Made by a program: the position numbers and the translations under genes
The notes under the pieces: model-generated
Databases searched by the model: none
Told to the model about the DNA's origin: nothing
What the model saw: only the letters and a program-made list of their open reading frames with translations
Part shown: piece by piece, positions 1-9,762 of the stretch
Layout of the letters: each line of letters starts with the position of its first letter
How positions within the stretch are numbered: position 1 is the first letter of the stretch
Origin: Mycobacterium genavense ATCC 51234
Lineage (GTDB): Bacteria > Actinomycetota > Actinomycetes > Mycobacteriales > Mycobacteriaceae
Direction: 5' to 3'
Length of the DNA: 64,000 nt
Assembly (NCBI RefSeq): GCF_000526915.1
Contig: NZ_JAGZ01000001.1
Coordinates: 856,844-920,843 of the forward strand

Positions 1-186
1 GTGTCCCTGGAGGCCACGCTGCGCTGCGACCCGGACCACCGGATGGCGGGCATGCTGGACACGGCGCTGCAGTCGGGCCTGCGACCCGAACAGATCCGCG
101 AACTCGCGAGGACCGGCTACCGGCTGGCCAAGCGGCTCGGGGTGCGGCTACCGCCGCGGCGCGCGTTCGGCCGCCGTGCTGGATAG
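1..186 (+). CDS. C-terminal end of a DUF4192-like protein (Rv2712c position)
   Basis: This is an open frame that enters from the left edge and stops at 184-186, so only the last 61 residues or so are visible. The GTG at base 1 is probably an internal Val codon, not a start. The residues around CDPDHRMAGMLDTALQSG resemble the C-terminal tail of actinobacterial DUF4192 proteins. The gene converges on ideR, as Rv2712c does on ideR in M. tuberculosis. Function is unknown. The family call rests on a short tail plus position. Confidence 0.6.
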   Translation: MSLEATLRCDPDHRMAGMLDTALQSGLRPEQIRELARTGYRLAKRLGVRLPPRRAFGRRAG

Positions 187-192
187 GGGGAG

Positions 193-882
193 TCAGACCT
201 TCTCGACCTTGACGGCGTGCGCCATCTCGTGCGGCAGGGTGAAGTTTTCGTGCCCGGGGATCAGGATGGTGACCCCGCTGGGACCGGTCTCGACGGTGAC
301 CCGCGCGTTCGGCACCACGCCGGCGTCTTTGAGCTGCGCGATCAGGTCGATGTCGCCCTGCACATGCTCGGTGAGCTGGCGGACGACGACCGCGACCGGC
401 GATCCCGCCGGCAGCTCGGTCAGCCGGACCAGGTTGATGCCGTCGGTGCCGGAGTCCGGGCCCACGCCCAGGTTCAGCAATCCGGGAATCGGGTTGCCGA
501 ACGGGGAGGTGGTGGGGTTGTTGAGCACCTTGACCAGCCGGCGTTCGACGTCCTCGCTCATCACGTGCTCCCACCGGCAGGCCTCGGCGTGCACTTCTTC
601 CCACGGTAAACCGATGACGTCGACGAGCAGTCGTTCGGCGAGGCGGTGCTTGCGCATCACGGAAATGGCCAGCGCGCGGCCCTTGTCGGTGAGTTCCAGG
701 TGCCGGTCACCGGCCACGTGGAGGAGACCGTCGCGCTCCATCCGGGAGACGGTCTGGCTGACGGTCGGCCCGCTCTGGTCGAGTCGTTCGGCGATCCTGG
801 CGCGCAGCGGCGTCACGCCCTCTTCCTCGAGGTCGTAGATGGTCCGCAGGTACATCTCGGTGGTATCAACCAGGTCGTTCAT
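193..882 (-). CDS. ideR: Iron-dependent repressor IdeR (DtxR family)
   Basis: IdeR is the Fe(II)-activated repressor of siderophore and iron-uptake genes and an activator of iron storage. The protein has 229 residues, close to the usual 230. The N-terminal winged helix (about 1-73) carries the recognition helix near SGPTVSQTVSRMER. The dimerisation/metal domain (74-140) retains the full set of known ligands: Met10, Cys102, Glu105 and His106 (primary site), and His79, Glu83 and His98 (ancillary site). The C-terminal SH3-like domain is present to the end. The gene lies downstream of sigB on the same strand, as in M. tuberculosis. The ATG start matches family length. Confidence 0.97.
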   Translation of the reverse strand: MNDLVDTTEMYLRTIYDLEEEGVTPLRARIAERLDQSGPTVSQTVSRMERDGLLHVAGDRHLELTDKGRALAISVMRKHRLAERLLVDVIGLPWEEVHAEACRWEHVMSEDVERRLVKVLNNPTTSPFGNPIPGLLNLGVGPDSGTDGINLVRLTELPAGSPVAVVVRQLTEHVQGDIDLIAQLKDAGVVPNARVTVETGPSGVTILIPGHENFTLPHEMAHAVKVEKV

Positions 883-955
883 TCAGCACCCTCCATTGAC
901 GCCGAGTCTACTTGGCCAGCTGCCGAAATAGGTCTAACGCTTCGGTAGGCAAGCA

Positions 956-989
956 AGTATGCCTGCCGCGGATGTGCGGCGGGCATACT
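956..989 (-). terminator. Stem-loop downstream of sigB
   Basis: Two 14-base arms (956-969 and 976-989) pair around a 6-base loop with a single G:U-type mismatch. The structure starts 25 bases after the sigB stop and lies before the ideR start. There is no clear T-run, as is common for mycobacterial terminators. It probably ends or attenuates sigB transcripts before ideR. Confidence 0.55.
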
Positions 990-1013
990 GTCGGTGCTAT
1001 CTGGCCGGGCGCC

Positions 1014-1976
1014 TCAGCTGGCGTAGGAGCGCAGCCGGTCGGCACGCTCTCCGTTGCGCAGCTTGGCCATCACGTCCCGCTCGATCTGCCGGACCCGCTC
1101 CCGGGACAGGCCGAACAGCTTGCCGATCTGGTCCAGCGTCCGCGGCTGGCCGTCGTCGAGGCCGAACCGCAGCCGGATCACCTGGTGCTCGCGCTCGTCC
1201 AGGGTGGCCAGCACGCTGCGGATGTCGGTGTGCAGCAGCTCGGCGATCACCGCGTTCTCCGCGGACATCGCTTCGGCGTCCTCGATGAAATCGCCCAGCG
1301 GTGCTTCCTCTTCGGAACCGACCGGCATGTCCAGGCTTACCGGGTCGCGGCTGTGCTCGAGCAGATCGTTGATCTTCTCGACCGGGATTCCGGACTCGGC
1401 GGCCAACTCCTCGTCGGTGGCTTCCCGGCCGAGGTTCTGGTGCATCTCGCGCTTGATCCGCGCCAGCTTGTTGACCTGCTCGACGAGGTGAACGGGCAGC
1501 CGGATGGTGCGGCTCTGGTCGGCCATGCCGCGGGTGATGGCCTGACGGATCCACCACGTCGCGTACGTCGAGAACTTGAATCCCTTTGTGTAGTCGAACT
1601 TTTCCATCGCGCGGATCAGTCCGAGGTTGCCCTCCTGAATCAGGTCGAGCAGCGGCATTCCCCGACCGGTGTAGCGCTTGGCCAACGAGACCACCAGGCG
1701 CAGGTTCGCCTCCAACAGGTGCCGACGCGCCGCTTGACCGTCACGTACGACGGTGGCGAGATCGCGTTTGCGGTTCTCGCCCAGGAGTTTCCGCGTCGCG
1801 AGCAGATGCTCGGCATACAGTCCGGCCTCGATACGCTTCGCCAGTTCGACTTCGTCCGCGGCGGTCAGCAGCGCCGTCTTCCCGATGCCGTTCAGATATA
1901 CGCGCACGAGGTCCGCTGCAGGGCTTTGAGCATCAAGATCGCTGGTGTCGATCCTGCCTGTGATGGCATTCGCCAT
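1014..1976 (-). CDS. sigB: RNA polymerase sigma factor SigB (group 2)
   Basis: SigB is the non-essential principal-like sigma factor of mycobacteria used in stress and stationary phase. The protein has 320 residues. Region 1.2 is near 20-55 and region 2 near 85-158, including the [17 protein letters not shown] core-binding segment and the [16 protein letters not shown] -10 recognition helix. Region 3 lies near 165-235, and region 4 has its -35 helix-turn-helix at about 279-300. It lacks the long acidic/Lys-Ala extension of SigA, which separates the two paralogues in this window. An ECF-type promoter candidate lies just upstream. Confidence 0.96.
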   Translation of the reverse strand: MANAITGRIDTSDLDAQSPAADLVRVYLNGIGKTALLTAADEVELAKRIEAGLYAEHLLATRKLLGENRKRDLATVVRDGQAARRHLLEANLRLVVSLAKRYTGRGMPLLDLIQEGNLGLIRAMEKFDYTKGFKFSTYATWWIRQAITRGMADQSRTIRLPVHLVEQVNKLARIKREMHQNLGREATDEELAAESGIPVEKINDLLEHSRDPVSLDMPVGSEEEAPLGDFIEDAEAMSAENAVIAELLHTDIRSVLATLDEREHQVIRLRFGLDDGQPRTLDQIGKLFGLSRERVRQIERDVMAKLRNGERADRLRSYAS

Positions 1977-2014
1977 GGCGGCCTCCCGATTGGCTTGTAG
2001 CTGTCATGGTGTTA

Positions 2015-2040
2015 AACGACATATCAGCCCTGAGAGTTCC
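2015..2040 (-). promoter_or_regulatory. SigE/SigH-type promoter of sigB
   Basis: Reading the minus strand, GGGGAACTC (core GGAAC at 2040-2036) is followed after 17 bases by CGTT (2018-2015), about 39 bases before the sigB ATG. This matches the GGAAC-N17-19-CGTT consensus of mycobacterial SigE/SigH promoters. In M. tuberculosis sigB is known to be transcribed by these ECF sigmas. Seen: the motif and its spacing. Known: the regulation in M. tuberculosis. Inferred: that it works here. Confidence 0.7.
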
Positions 2041-2125
2041 CCCGCCGATGCCATCTCACACGCTTTGACGTGCACAAATGTGCCGCATACCTGAGAATGT
2101 CCTGAGAAGAGTGCTCCGCCGCCGG

Positions 2126-2560
2126 TCAACCGGAACCGGCGTCGTACCCGTGACCGGCGTCGTAAGCCTGGTGCTCGCGGCCGGGCGAACCCGGTTGCGG
2201 TGGCGCGGATCGCGGCGCCTCCAGGGCGGGTCGTTCGGCTGTCGGGAACAACGGAGTGCGCCGCCGCGCGTCGTCGAACCGACGGGGTTCGTCCTTGCGG
2301 CGGGGCGGGCGGTCGTTGGCGATCAGCACGGCCATCCACGGCAGCGGCACCGACGCGCCCACGATCAGCAGTGAGATCAGCCCGTTGTGCCAGGCGTCGT
2401 AGGCCAGCGCGGCCAGGATCAGCGCCGGAATCCGGAAGGCCATCAGCGTCAGGTACTTACGGACCCGCGCGCGATGCTGTTCCTCGTAGGACGGTTCGGC
2501 GGCGGTGATGAGCACCGGCCGGCCCTTGTCATCGAACCCTAATTCCGGGCCGCGCTTCAT
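2126..2560 (-). CDS. DUF3099 membrane protein (Rv2709-like)
   Basis: This is a small protein of 144 residues. Two hydrophobic segments lie at roughly residues 35-52 and 55-75 (around LTLMAFRIPALILAALAY and ISLLIVGASVPLPWMAVLIA). They are followed by a basic, proline-rich cytoplasmic tail that contains an RRK-rich stretch after the membrane. The start at MKRGPELG (2560) is chosen because it gives the length of Rv2709. The open frame continues upstream only as shadow sequence. The function is unknown. It lies between sigB and the divergent DUF3039 gene. Confidence 0.8.
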   Translation of the reverse strand: MKRGPELGFDDKGRPVLITAAEPSYEEQHRARVRKYLTLMAFRIPALILAALAYDAWHNGLISLLIVGASVPLPWMAVLIANDRPPRRKDEPRRFDDARRRTPLFPTAERPALEAPRSAPPQPGSPGREHQAYDAGHGYDAGSG

Positions 2561-2623
2561 TCCTCCACTGTCCCACATCCGGCCGATTCCGGTCGGGGCG
2601 CCTTGGCAGGCACAATGTGAGGT

Positions 2624-2863
2624 ATGCAGATCCAGACGATCGAACGCACCGACACCGACGAACGCGTCGACGACGGGACCGGCAGCGACACCCCCAAGTA
2701 CTTTCATTACGTCAAGAAGGACAAGATCGCCGAGAGCGCGGTCATGGGGAACCACGTGGTCGCGCTGTGCGGTGAGGTTTTTCCCGTCACGCGCGCGGCC
2801 AAGCCGGGCTCACCTGTCTGCCCGGATTGCAAGAGGATCTACGACCAGCTCAAGAAGGGCTGA
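2624..2863 (+). CDS. DUF3039 protein (Rv2708c-like)
   Basis: This small soluble protein has 79 residues and is conserved across actinobacteria. It contains a VALCGEVFPVTR segment and a CPDCKRIYDQL tail, so two cysteines in CPDC plus an upstream Cys could bind metal. The gene is divergent from the DUF3099 gene with only about 60 bases between starts. The function is unknown. Confidence 0.85.
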   Translation: MQIQTIERTDTDERVDDGTGSDTPKYFHYVKKDKIAESAVMGNHVVALCGEVFPVTRAAKPGSPVCPDCKRIYDQLKKG

Positions 2864-2924
2864 TCAGGTCAGGTCGGCGGCCTCGCCGGCTCGACATCGC
2901 GTTCCCGCCTCGCGGGATTCGTCG

Positions 2925-3872
2925 TCACCGGATTCGACAGGGCCTCCGCCGTCGCTTCAGGGTGGGCGACCGCGCCATCAACCACTTGCGCAGCCGGTGG
3001 GCGTGCGTGCGAGGCGCGGGGAACTCCTCCTGGATCGCGGCATTGAGCTCGGCGCCGAGCATGATCGCGAAGCCGCCGAAGAAGGCGAACAACAGGAACG
3101 CGATCGGCGTGGACAGCGCGCCGTAGGTGTAACCGGTGCTGGTGATCCACCGCAAGTAGACGCGCAGGCCCAGCGTCGCGATCACGAACACGGCGGTCGC
3201 CAGGATGGCGCCCAAGACGAGCCGATGCGTCGGCAGCGGCTCCGGCAGCGACACCCGGTACAAGATTACGACGCCGGTCATCAACCCGAGGACCAGCGCG
3301 GGGTAGTAGCCGTAGCGCAGCACGTTGGCCAGCGCGTAAGGGATGTGCTCGGACACCGTGCGCGGGCCCACCACCAGCACCGGCGCGGCCACGACCGCGC
3401 ACACCAGTCCGACCACGTAGAGGAACAGCGCGAACAGCCGCTGGCGCACCGGGTGGCGCAGTGGTGTCTGGTCGTGCGCCTCGACCACCGAATCGACGAA
3501 CGCCGAGATCGCCGACGACCCCGCCCACAGCGACAGCAGGAAACCGAGCGAGACCACCTCGCCGCGAGCATGGGCGGTGATGTCCCGCACCGTGGGCTCG
3601 ATGATCTCGTTGACGACGCTGGACGAGAACAGGCTGTGCGCCGCCGAGATCGCGCTCTTCTCGATGCTGTGCAGCGCGTCCGGCCCGAACAGCGGGGCCA
3701 CATACGCCAAGCTGCCCAGCATTCCCAGCAGCAGCGGCGGGGTGGAAAGGGCCGACCAGAAGCCCGCCTGGGCGGACTCGGTGAAGATGGAGTCGTCCCA
3801 GCTTTTCCCGAGAGTCCGCAACGTGATTCGCCAAAGATGATGGCGCGACGGCTTTACGGTCTGATCACTCAT
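2925..3872 (-). CDS. YihY/BrkB-family inner-membrane protein (Rv2707-like)
   Basis: This polytopic membrane protein has 315 residues. There are about six hydrophobic segments, with the YihY-family features FWSALSTPPLLLGMLGSL near the N-terminus, SLGFLLSLWAGSSAISAF mid-protein and FFGGFAIMLGAELNAAIQEE near the C-terminus. The basic tail (SPTLKRRRRPCRIR) is cytoplasmic by the positive-inside rule. The family was once annotated as ribonuclease BN, but that activity belongs to another protein; its real role is unknown. The gene is in the same position as Rv2707. Confidence 0.88.
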   Translation of the reverse strand: MSDQTVKPSRHHLWRITLRTLGKSWDDSIFTESAQAGFWSALSTPPLLLGMLGSLAYVAPLFGPDALHSIEKSAISAAHSLFSSSVVNEIIEPTVRDITAHARGEVVSLGFLLSLWAGSSAISAFVDSVVEAHDQTPLRHPVRQRLFALFLYVVGLVCAVVAAPVLVVGPRTVSEHIPYALANVLRYGYYPALVLGLMTGVVILYRVSLPEPLPTHRLVLGAILATAVFVIATLGLRVYLRWITSTGYTYGALSTPIAFLLFAFFGGFAIMLGAELNAAIQEEFPAPRTHAHRLRKWLMARSPTLKRRRRPCRIR

Positions 3873-3938
3873 ACCGGTCCAGCATTACCGAAGAATTCGC
3901 CCACGCCGCACATTCTGGGTGGGCGAGTTTCGCTGGAC

Positions 3939-4127
3939 CTAGCTTCCGCTGACCTCCAGCACGGCGGCGAGCTCGATCAGCTTGGCCTCGTGCTCGTTGG
4001 CGTGGTGCTGGCAGAAGAGAAGCTCGGCTCCGGAAGGCAGCTTGGCACGTACCCGAGCTGCGGCACCGCAGCGGTCGCAGCGGTCGGCTCTAGTCAGCTC
4101 GGCACTTGTCGTCAAAGTTGCATTCAC
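3939..4127 (-). CDS. Small zinc-ribbon-like protein (DUF7455-type)
   Basis: This protein has 62 residues. It has a CDRCGAAARVRAKL segment and a downstream CQHHANEHE segment. The pattern CxxC...CxxH is what is expected of a single zinc ribbon. The C-terminal half is helical and ends in a LEVSGS tail. Similar small proteins are found near sigA in many actinobacteria. Function is unknown; a nucleic-acid-associated role is only a guess from the zinc-ribbon shape. About 130 bases with no gene separate it from the DUF952 gene. Confidence 0.7.
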   Translation of the reverse strand: MNATLTTSAELTRADRCDRCGAAARVRAKLPSGAELLFCQHHANEHEAKLIELAAVLEVSGS

Positions 4128-4263
4128 TGGCTTCTCCGTTCTCTTGTATTCACTGTCTCAGACGTTTGGCGTTTTTGCGTTGTTCCCCGATCGTTATCGG
4201 GTGTGTCGTTTCTCACGAGCGGTAAACGTTTGGTTTCGTCGGGCTTTCTAGAGTGGTCAACCA

Positions 4264-4632
4264 ATGACATTCCCTTCTGAGCTGCTCGTACACCTGTGCG
4301 CGGCCGACGAATGGTCGGACGCCCAGCGCCGCAGCGAAATCCCGGTGCCGCCCGCCGGGGACTTCATCCACCTGTCGGCGCCCCAGCAGGTACATCTGCC
4401 GGCCAATCGGCTGTTCAGCGGCCGCCAGGACCTGGTGCTGCTGCACATCGACCCGGCGTTGCTGGACTCGCCGGTGCGGTGGGAGCCCGGTGTGCCAACG
4501 GATCCGGAGGCGATGCTGTTCCCGCACCTGTACGGGCCGCTGCCGGTCACCGCTGTGAAACGGGTCACCGTCTACTCGCCCAGTCCCGGGGGCACCTTCG
4601 CCCCGCTGGCCGGTCCTCAGGGCTCGACGTAG
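4264..4632 (+). CDS. DUF952 protein (Rv2705c-like)
   Basis: This protein has 122 residues. DUF952 proteins are small folds related to glutathione-S-transferase-like or ADP-ribosyl-fold proteins of unknown function. Diagnostic features visible are GDFIHLSAPQQVHLPANRLF and FPHLYGPLPVTAV, with conserved His residues in both. The 3' end overlaps the convergent ridA-like pseudogene by 16 bases. Confidence 0.85.
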   Translation: MTFPSELLVHLCAADEWSDAQRRSEIPVPPAGDFIHLSAPQQVHLPANRLFSGRQDLVLLHIDPALLDSPVRWEPGVPTDPEAMLFPHLYGPLPVTAVKRVTVYSPSPGGTFAPLAGPQGST

Positions 4633-4994
4633 GCGTCGGCTTCGATCGCCACCAGCAACTCCGGTGCGATCAGCGCCGTGACCTCGACCATGGTCGCCGT
4701 CGGCCGTATCTGCCCGAAGACCCGGGCGTGCACCTCCGCGACCTCACGCCACCGCGAAATGTCGGTCACGTAGATGCGGGGTGCGGATCACGTCGTTCAG
4801 CGTGGCCCCGGCCTGCTGCAGCGCAATCTCGATGCGGCGCAAGGCATCTCGGGCCTGCGCGGCGATGTCGTCGGCGGGCCCGGCGCCGGTGGTGCCGGGC
4901 CCGCCACGTAGGGGCCTACCCGCACCGCGCGCGAGTAGCCGACCGTGGATTCGAAGTCGGATCCTGACGAGACGAGTCTGCGGTTACCGGACAT
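4617..4994 (-). pseudogene. RidA/YjgF-family gene with two frameshifts (Rv2704-like)
   Basis: The N-terminal part (MSGNRRLVSSGSDFESTVGY, then SRAVRVGPYVAG) reads in one frame. The middle (TTGAGPADDIAAQARDALRR through LNDVIRT) reads in another. The end (YVTDISRWREVAEVHARV to AIEADAYVEP) is back in the first phase, stopping at 4617. The shifts lie near 4895-4905 (a loss relative to the expected VAGTTGAG) and near 4770-4776 (an extra C in ACCCCGC). RidA proteins deaminate reactive enamine/imine intermediates. The two compensating indels garble only about 45 codons, but the reading frame is broken as given. A sequencing error is possible. Confidence 0.8.
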
Positions 4995-5113
4995 GGGTCA
5001 CACTACGGCGGCGCCGACGGCCGGCGCATTTTCCTTGTGCCCAACCGAATTTCCGGCGCACCGCTGTGCGCAACAGCGATTTTGACTGTGCAGCAACAAG
5101 TTTGACGCGTGTG

Positions 5114-6631
<1,518 letters not shown>

Positions 6632-6652
6632 TTACACCCCTTCGGTTGGACT

Positions 6653-6689
6653 CACTTTCGGTGGGTTTGGGCATGGTTAACCGAAAGTG
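6653..6689. repeat. 10-bp perfect inverted repeat in the sigA leader
   Basis: CACTTTCGGT (6653-6662) and ACCGAAAGTG (6680-6689) are exact reverse complements separated by 17 bases. They begin 22 bases upstream of the sigA start codon. The repeat could form an RNA hairpin in the 5' untranslated region or serve as a dimeric operator. No T-run follows. Confidence 0.6.
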
Positions 6690-6811
6690 CCTGCTATGTC
6701 GAATGTCGGTGTTGGTATGAGCGTGGAGGCTCGCACGCTTTCTGTCGGGCGGTCGCCGTGGACCATTGTAACGACAGTGCGCGCTCGTACCGCCGCCCTA
6801 GCGGGGAAATT

Positions 6812-7621
6812 TCAGTGCGTCACGTCCACGGTCGAGGCCATCGCGGCGCCGACGATCCCGGCGGTGTTCAGCAATGCCGCGGCCACCACCGGGGTGCGGT
6901 TTTCGAGCAGCGGCACCCATTGATCGGCCTTTCGGCTGATCCCACCGCCGGCGATGATCAGGTCGGGCCAGATCGCGTTCTCGATCGCGATCAGCACCCT
7001 GGTCACCTCTTTGGTCCAGCGCGGGTAGCTCCATTTGTTTTTGTCTTTCACCGACGAGGCCGCGCGTTTCTCGGCCTCTTTGCCGCCGACTTCGAGATGG
7101 CCGAATTCGGTGTTGGGTATCAGCGTCCCGTTGTGGATCAGGGCGGAGCCGATGCCGGTTCCGAAGGTGAGCAGCACGACCAGCCCCTCGTGCCCTTTGC
7201 CCGCCCCGTAGCGCTCCTCGGCGAGCCCGGCCGCGTCGGCGTCGTTGAGCACCGTGACGTCTTGGCCGTCCAGCTTGGCGCTGATCACGTCGCGCGCGTT
7301 GGTCCCGATCCAGGCGCGATCCACGTTGGCCGCGGTCTGCACGATGCCGTTGGTGACGACACCGGGGTAGGTCACGCCGAGCGGCCCGGCCCAGCCGAAT
7401 TCGTCGACGACCTTGGCGATGGTTTTGGCCACGGCCGACGGGGTGGCCGGTTGCGGAGTCAGCAGTTTGACCCGTTCGCCGATCAGCTGGCCGGTGTCCA
7501 GATCGACGATTCCGCCCTTGATTCCGCTGCCGCCGACGTCGATGCCGAATCCGCGACGCTGCGGCGTGCCGGAGGCTGCCTCGGTGCCGGGTGCATTGGT
7601 GGCCGAGTCGGTGCTGGTCAT
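6812..7621 (-). CDS. ppgK: Polyphosphate/ATP glucokinase
   Basis: PpgK phosphorylates glucose to glucose-6-phosphate using polyphosphate or ATP. The start at MTSTDSATN (7621) is preferred over the longer frame because AAGGAG lies 7 bases upstream and the resulting 269 residues fit the family. ROK-fold features are the phosphate-1 motif GIDVGGSGIKGG near residue 26, LNDADAAGLAE (the catalytic-base region) and TFGTGIGSALI, followed by EFGHLEVGG. The C-terminal DLIIAGGGISRK adenosine motif is present. The gene is downstream of sigA's 5' side on the same strand, with about 180 bases between them. Confidence 0.95.
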   Translation of the reverse strand: MTSTDSATNAPGTEAASGTPQRRGFGIDVGGSGIKGGIVDLDTGQLIGERVKLLTPQPATPSAVAKTIAKVVDEFGWAGPLGVTYPGVVTNGIVQTAANVDRAWIGTNARDVISAKLDGQDVTVLNDADAAGLAEERYGAGKGHEGLVVLLTFGTGIGSALIHNGTLIPNTEFGHLEVGGKEAEKRAASSVKDKNKWSYPRWTKEVTRVLIAIENAIWPDLIIAGGGISRKADQWVPLLENRTPVVAAALLNTAGIVGAAMASTVDVTH

Positions 7622-7745
7622 CGACGTCTCCTTGGCGAGATCGGGCTGTGTCACACCTTAGCTGGCGACGACCTGGTTGCGGCCGGGCGATCGGAGGAGT
7701 GTCGCCGCTCTGCGCGGCGGCAGCCGACTGTGTTGCGATGGACCC

Positions 7746-8618
7746 GTGACGAGATCCGAGCCCGCGCAGTTGCGCGCCGTAGCCGAACTGCTCGCCGCCG
7801 AAGCCGCCGAGTTCGTCAGGTCGCGGCGCGCCGAGGTGTTCGGTGCGCGCGCGGCCGGGACCGACAGTGCCGCGGTGCGGTCCAAGAGCACGCCGACCGA
7901 TCCGGTGACGGTGGTCGACACCGAGACCGAACGCCTGCTGCGCGATCGGTTGGCCAAATTACGGCCCGGTGACCCGATTCTCGGGGAAGAGGGCGGCGGC
8001 CCGGCCGAACCGGACGCGGCGTCTCAGGACGCGGTTACCTGGGTGCTCGATCCGATCGACGGCACGGTGAATTTCGTCTACGACATCCCGGCATATGCGG
8101 TGTCGGTCGGCGCGCAAGTCGGCGGCGTGTCGGTGGCCGGCGCGATCGCCGACGTCGTCGGGGGCCGGGTCTACTCCGCGGCGCAAGGCCTGGGCGCGCA
8201 TGTCGTGGACGCGCAAGGGACGCAGCCGTTGCGGTGCACCGACGTCGGCGATCTCTCAATGGCCTTGCTGGGCACCGGCTTTGGATATTCGATCGGGCGG
8301 CGCACCACCCAGGCCGCGCTGCTGGCGCGGCTGCTGCCGTTGGTGCGCGACGTGCGTCGCGTCGGCTCCGCCGCACTGGACCTGTGCATGGTCGCGGCGG
8401 GGCGGTTGGACGCCTACTACGAGCACGGGCTGCAGGTGTGGGATCGCGCGGCGGGCGGGCTGATCGCAGCTGAGGCCGGGGCACGGGTGTTGCTGCCCAC
8501 GCCGCTCGGCCCGCCTGGCACAGAGGCCGGACTGGTGGTGGCGGCCGCGCCCGGGATCGCCGACGAACTGTTGACGGCCCTCGAGCGATTCGGCGCCCTT
8601 GCCCCGATCGCGGACTGA
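7746..8618 (+). CDS. suhB: Inositol-1-monophosphatase family protein SuhB
   Basis: The Mg2+-dependent inositol phosphatase fold feeds free inositol to phosphatidylinositol, mycothiol and lipoarabinomannan synthesis. The protein has 290 residues from the GTG at 7746, matching M. tuberculosis SuhB exactly. Visible motifs are LGEEGGG (metal-binding Glu), WVLDPIDGTVNF (motif A: Asp-Pro-Ile-Asp-Gly-Thr) and VWDRAAG (motif B). Longer upstream frames are rejected because homology starts at this GTG. Confidence 0.94.
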   Translation: MTRSEPAQLRAVAELLAAEAAEFVRSRRAEVFGARAAGTDSAAVRSKSTPTDPVTVVDTETERLLRDRLAKLRPGDPILGEEGGGPAEPDAASQDAVTWVLDPIDGTVNFVYDIPAYAVSVGAQVGGVSVAGAIADVVGGRVYSAAQGLGAHVVDAQGTQPLRCTDVGDLSMALLGTGFGYSIGRRTTQAALLARLLPLVRDVRRVGSAALDLCMVAAGRLDAYYEHGLQVWDRAAGGLIAAEAGARVLLPTPLGPPGTEAGLVVAAAPGIADELLTALERFGALAPIAD

Positions 8619-8619
8619 A

Positions 8620-9273
8620 TCAGCAGCTGCTGGCGTGAATCTTCGCCAATAGCGAGGGATCTGACGATCCGGTGGCACCGGGGCGCAGGCTGGCCAGCAC
8701 CGTGTCGATGTCGTCGTTGTGCGCCAGCGCGGTGAATTCCGTGCCGATCGCCAGGTCGACGGAGTCGTCGGCGCGGTTGTCGTTGAACAGCTCGCTGCAC
8801 GGGGCGACCAGCCACACCGCGGCGGCGGCGGACCCGCCGGCCGTGCCGAAGCGGATCTGGCTTTGGCAGTTCAGCCGGGTGCCGGCGTAGAGCGGGTCGT
8901 TGGCCGCGGTCGGCTGCGCGAAGCCCAGATCCTTCATCGCGCCGGCGACGTCGGCGGCCTGGCCGCCGCGGCCGCTGGCGTTGAGCACCCGCACCTTGGT
9001 GTCGCTGAGTTTGGCCGGCGGCACGTCGGCCATGGCACTGCGTGACATTTGCTCGCCGAGCTGGGCCGGCGCCGATCCGTTCGCCGGTTGCGGGGGCGGG
9101 TTGCACACCTGCGCCTCGCGAACTCTCGGGGGCCGCGTCAGCACCACCGTCCACACCACGCCGGTGACCACGACCAGCAAAACCAGCACGATGATCGCGG
9201 GTCGGGGATTGCGACGCCGAAACGGCCGACCATGCTTGTCGAAGGCGGTACCCTCGGTGATTTGTGCGACCAC
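8620..9273 (-). CDS. cei: Cell envelope integrity protein Cei (LytR_C domain)
   Basis: This is the homologue of Rv2700, required for envelope integrity in M. tuberculosis. The protein has 217 residues from the GTG at 9273 (VVAQITEGTAFDKHG). It has a short cytoplasmic N-terminus, one membrane span (about residues 27-46, rich in Val/Leu), and an extracytoplasmic LytR_C-like domain (KVRVLNASGRGGQAADVAGA onward). Four Cys residues in the outer domain could form disulfides. It converges with suhB, one base apart. Confidence 0.9.
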   Translation of the reverse strand: MVAQITEGTAFDKHGRPFRRRNPRPAIIVLVLLVVVTGVVWTVVLTRPPRVREAQVCNPPPQPANGSAPAQLGEQMSRSAMADVPPAKLSDTKVRVLNASGRGGQAADVAGAMKDLGFAQPTAANDPLYAGTRLNCQSQIRFGTAGGSAAAAVWLVAPCSELFNDNRADDSVDLAIGTEFTALAHNDDIDTVLASLRPGATGSSDPSLLAKIHASSC

Positions 9274-9455
9274 AGCTGCACTGTAGCCGCACACCAAATC
9301 CACTGTTTAAAGGCCGATATGAGGGTCAACCCGGGGGTGTGAGGTAAATCACAATCGAATCGCCCGGGTTCCGGGCACGAATCGTTTGGTGGATGCGTTC
9401 GACGCTGGTACAAAGCGTTGCTTGAGGTAACGCAGGCATGTGAGGGGATTGGACG

Positions 9456-9758
9456 ATGCCTACCGACTATGACGCTCCACGGCGTACCGAAACCGACGAT
9501 GTTTCGGAGGACTCGCTGGAGGAGCTCAAGGCTCGACGGAACGAGGCGGCGTCGGGTGTTGTCGACGTAGACGAATCCGAGTCAGCCGAGAACTTCGAAC
9601 TGCCTGGGGCCGACCTGTCCGGCGAGGAGCTGTTGGTTCGGGTCATTCCGAAACAAGCCGACGAGTTCACCTGCTCGAGTTGCTTTTTGGTGCAACACCG
9701 CAGTCGACTGGCCAGCGAGAAGAACGGCGTGATGATCTGCACCGACTGCGCGGCCTGA
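9456..9758 (+). CDS. DUF4193 zinc-ribbon protein (Rv2699c-like)
   Basis: This protein has 100 residues. The first 60 are acidic and probably disordered. The C-terminal 40 carry CSSCFLVQHRS and CTDC, a four-cysteine zinc-ribbon arrangement. The family is near-universal and essential-like in actinobacteria, but the exact role is unknown. GGGATTGGACG precedes the ATG. The 150 bases between this start and cei contain no gene and presumably both promoters. Confidence 0.88.
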   Translation: MPTDYDAPRRTETDDVSEDSLEELKARRNEAASGVVDVDESESAENFELPGADLSGEELLVRVIPKQADEFTCSSCFLVQHRSRLASEKNGVMICTDCAA

Positions 9759-9762
9759 TCGG

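Noticed and set aside
2505..4280. 591-residue open frame on the plus strand
   Set aside because: It is the antisense of the DUF3099, YihY and zinc-ribbon genes. The composition (Arg/Gln/His-rich) is the usual GC-rich shadow and the real genes have family motifs.
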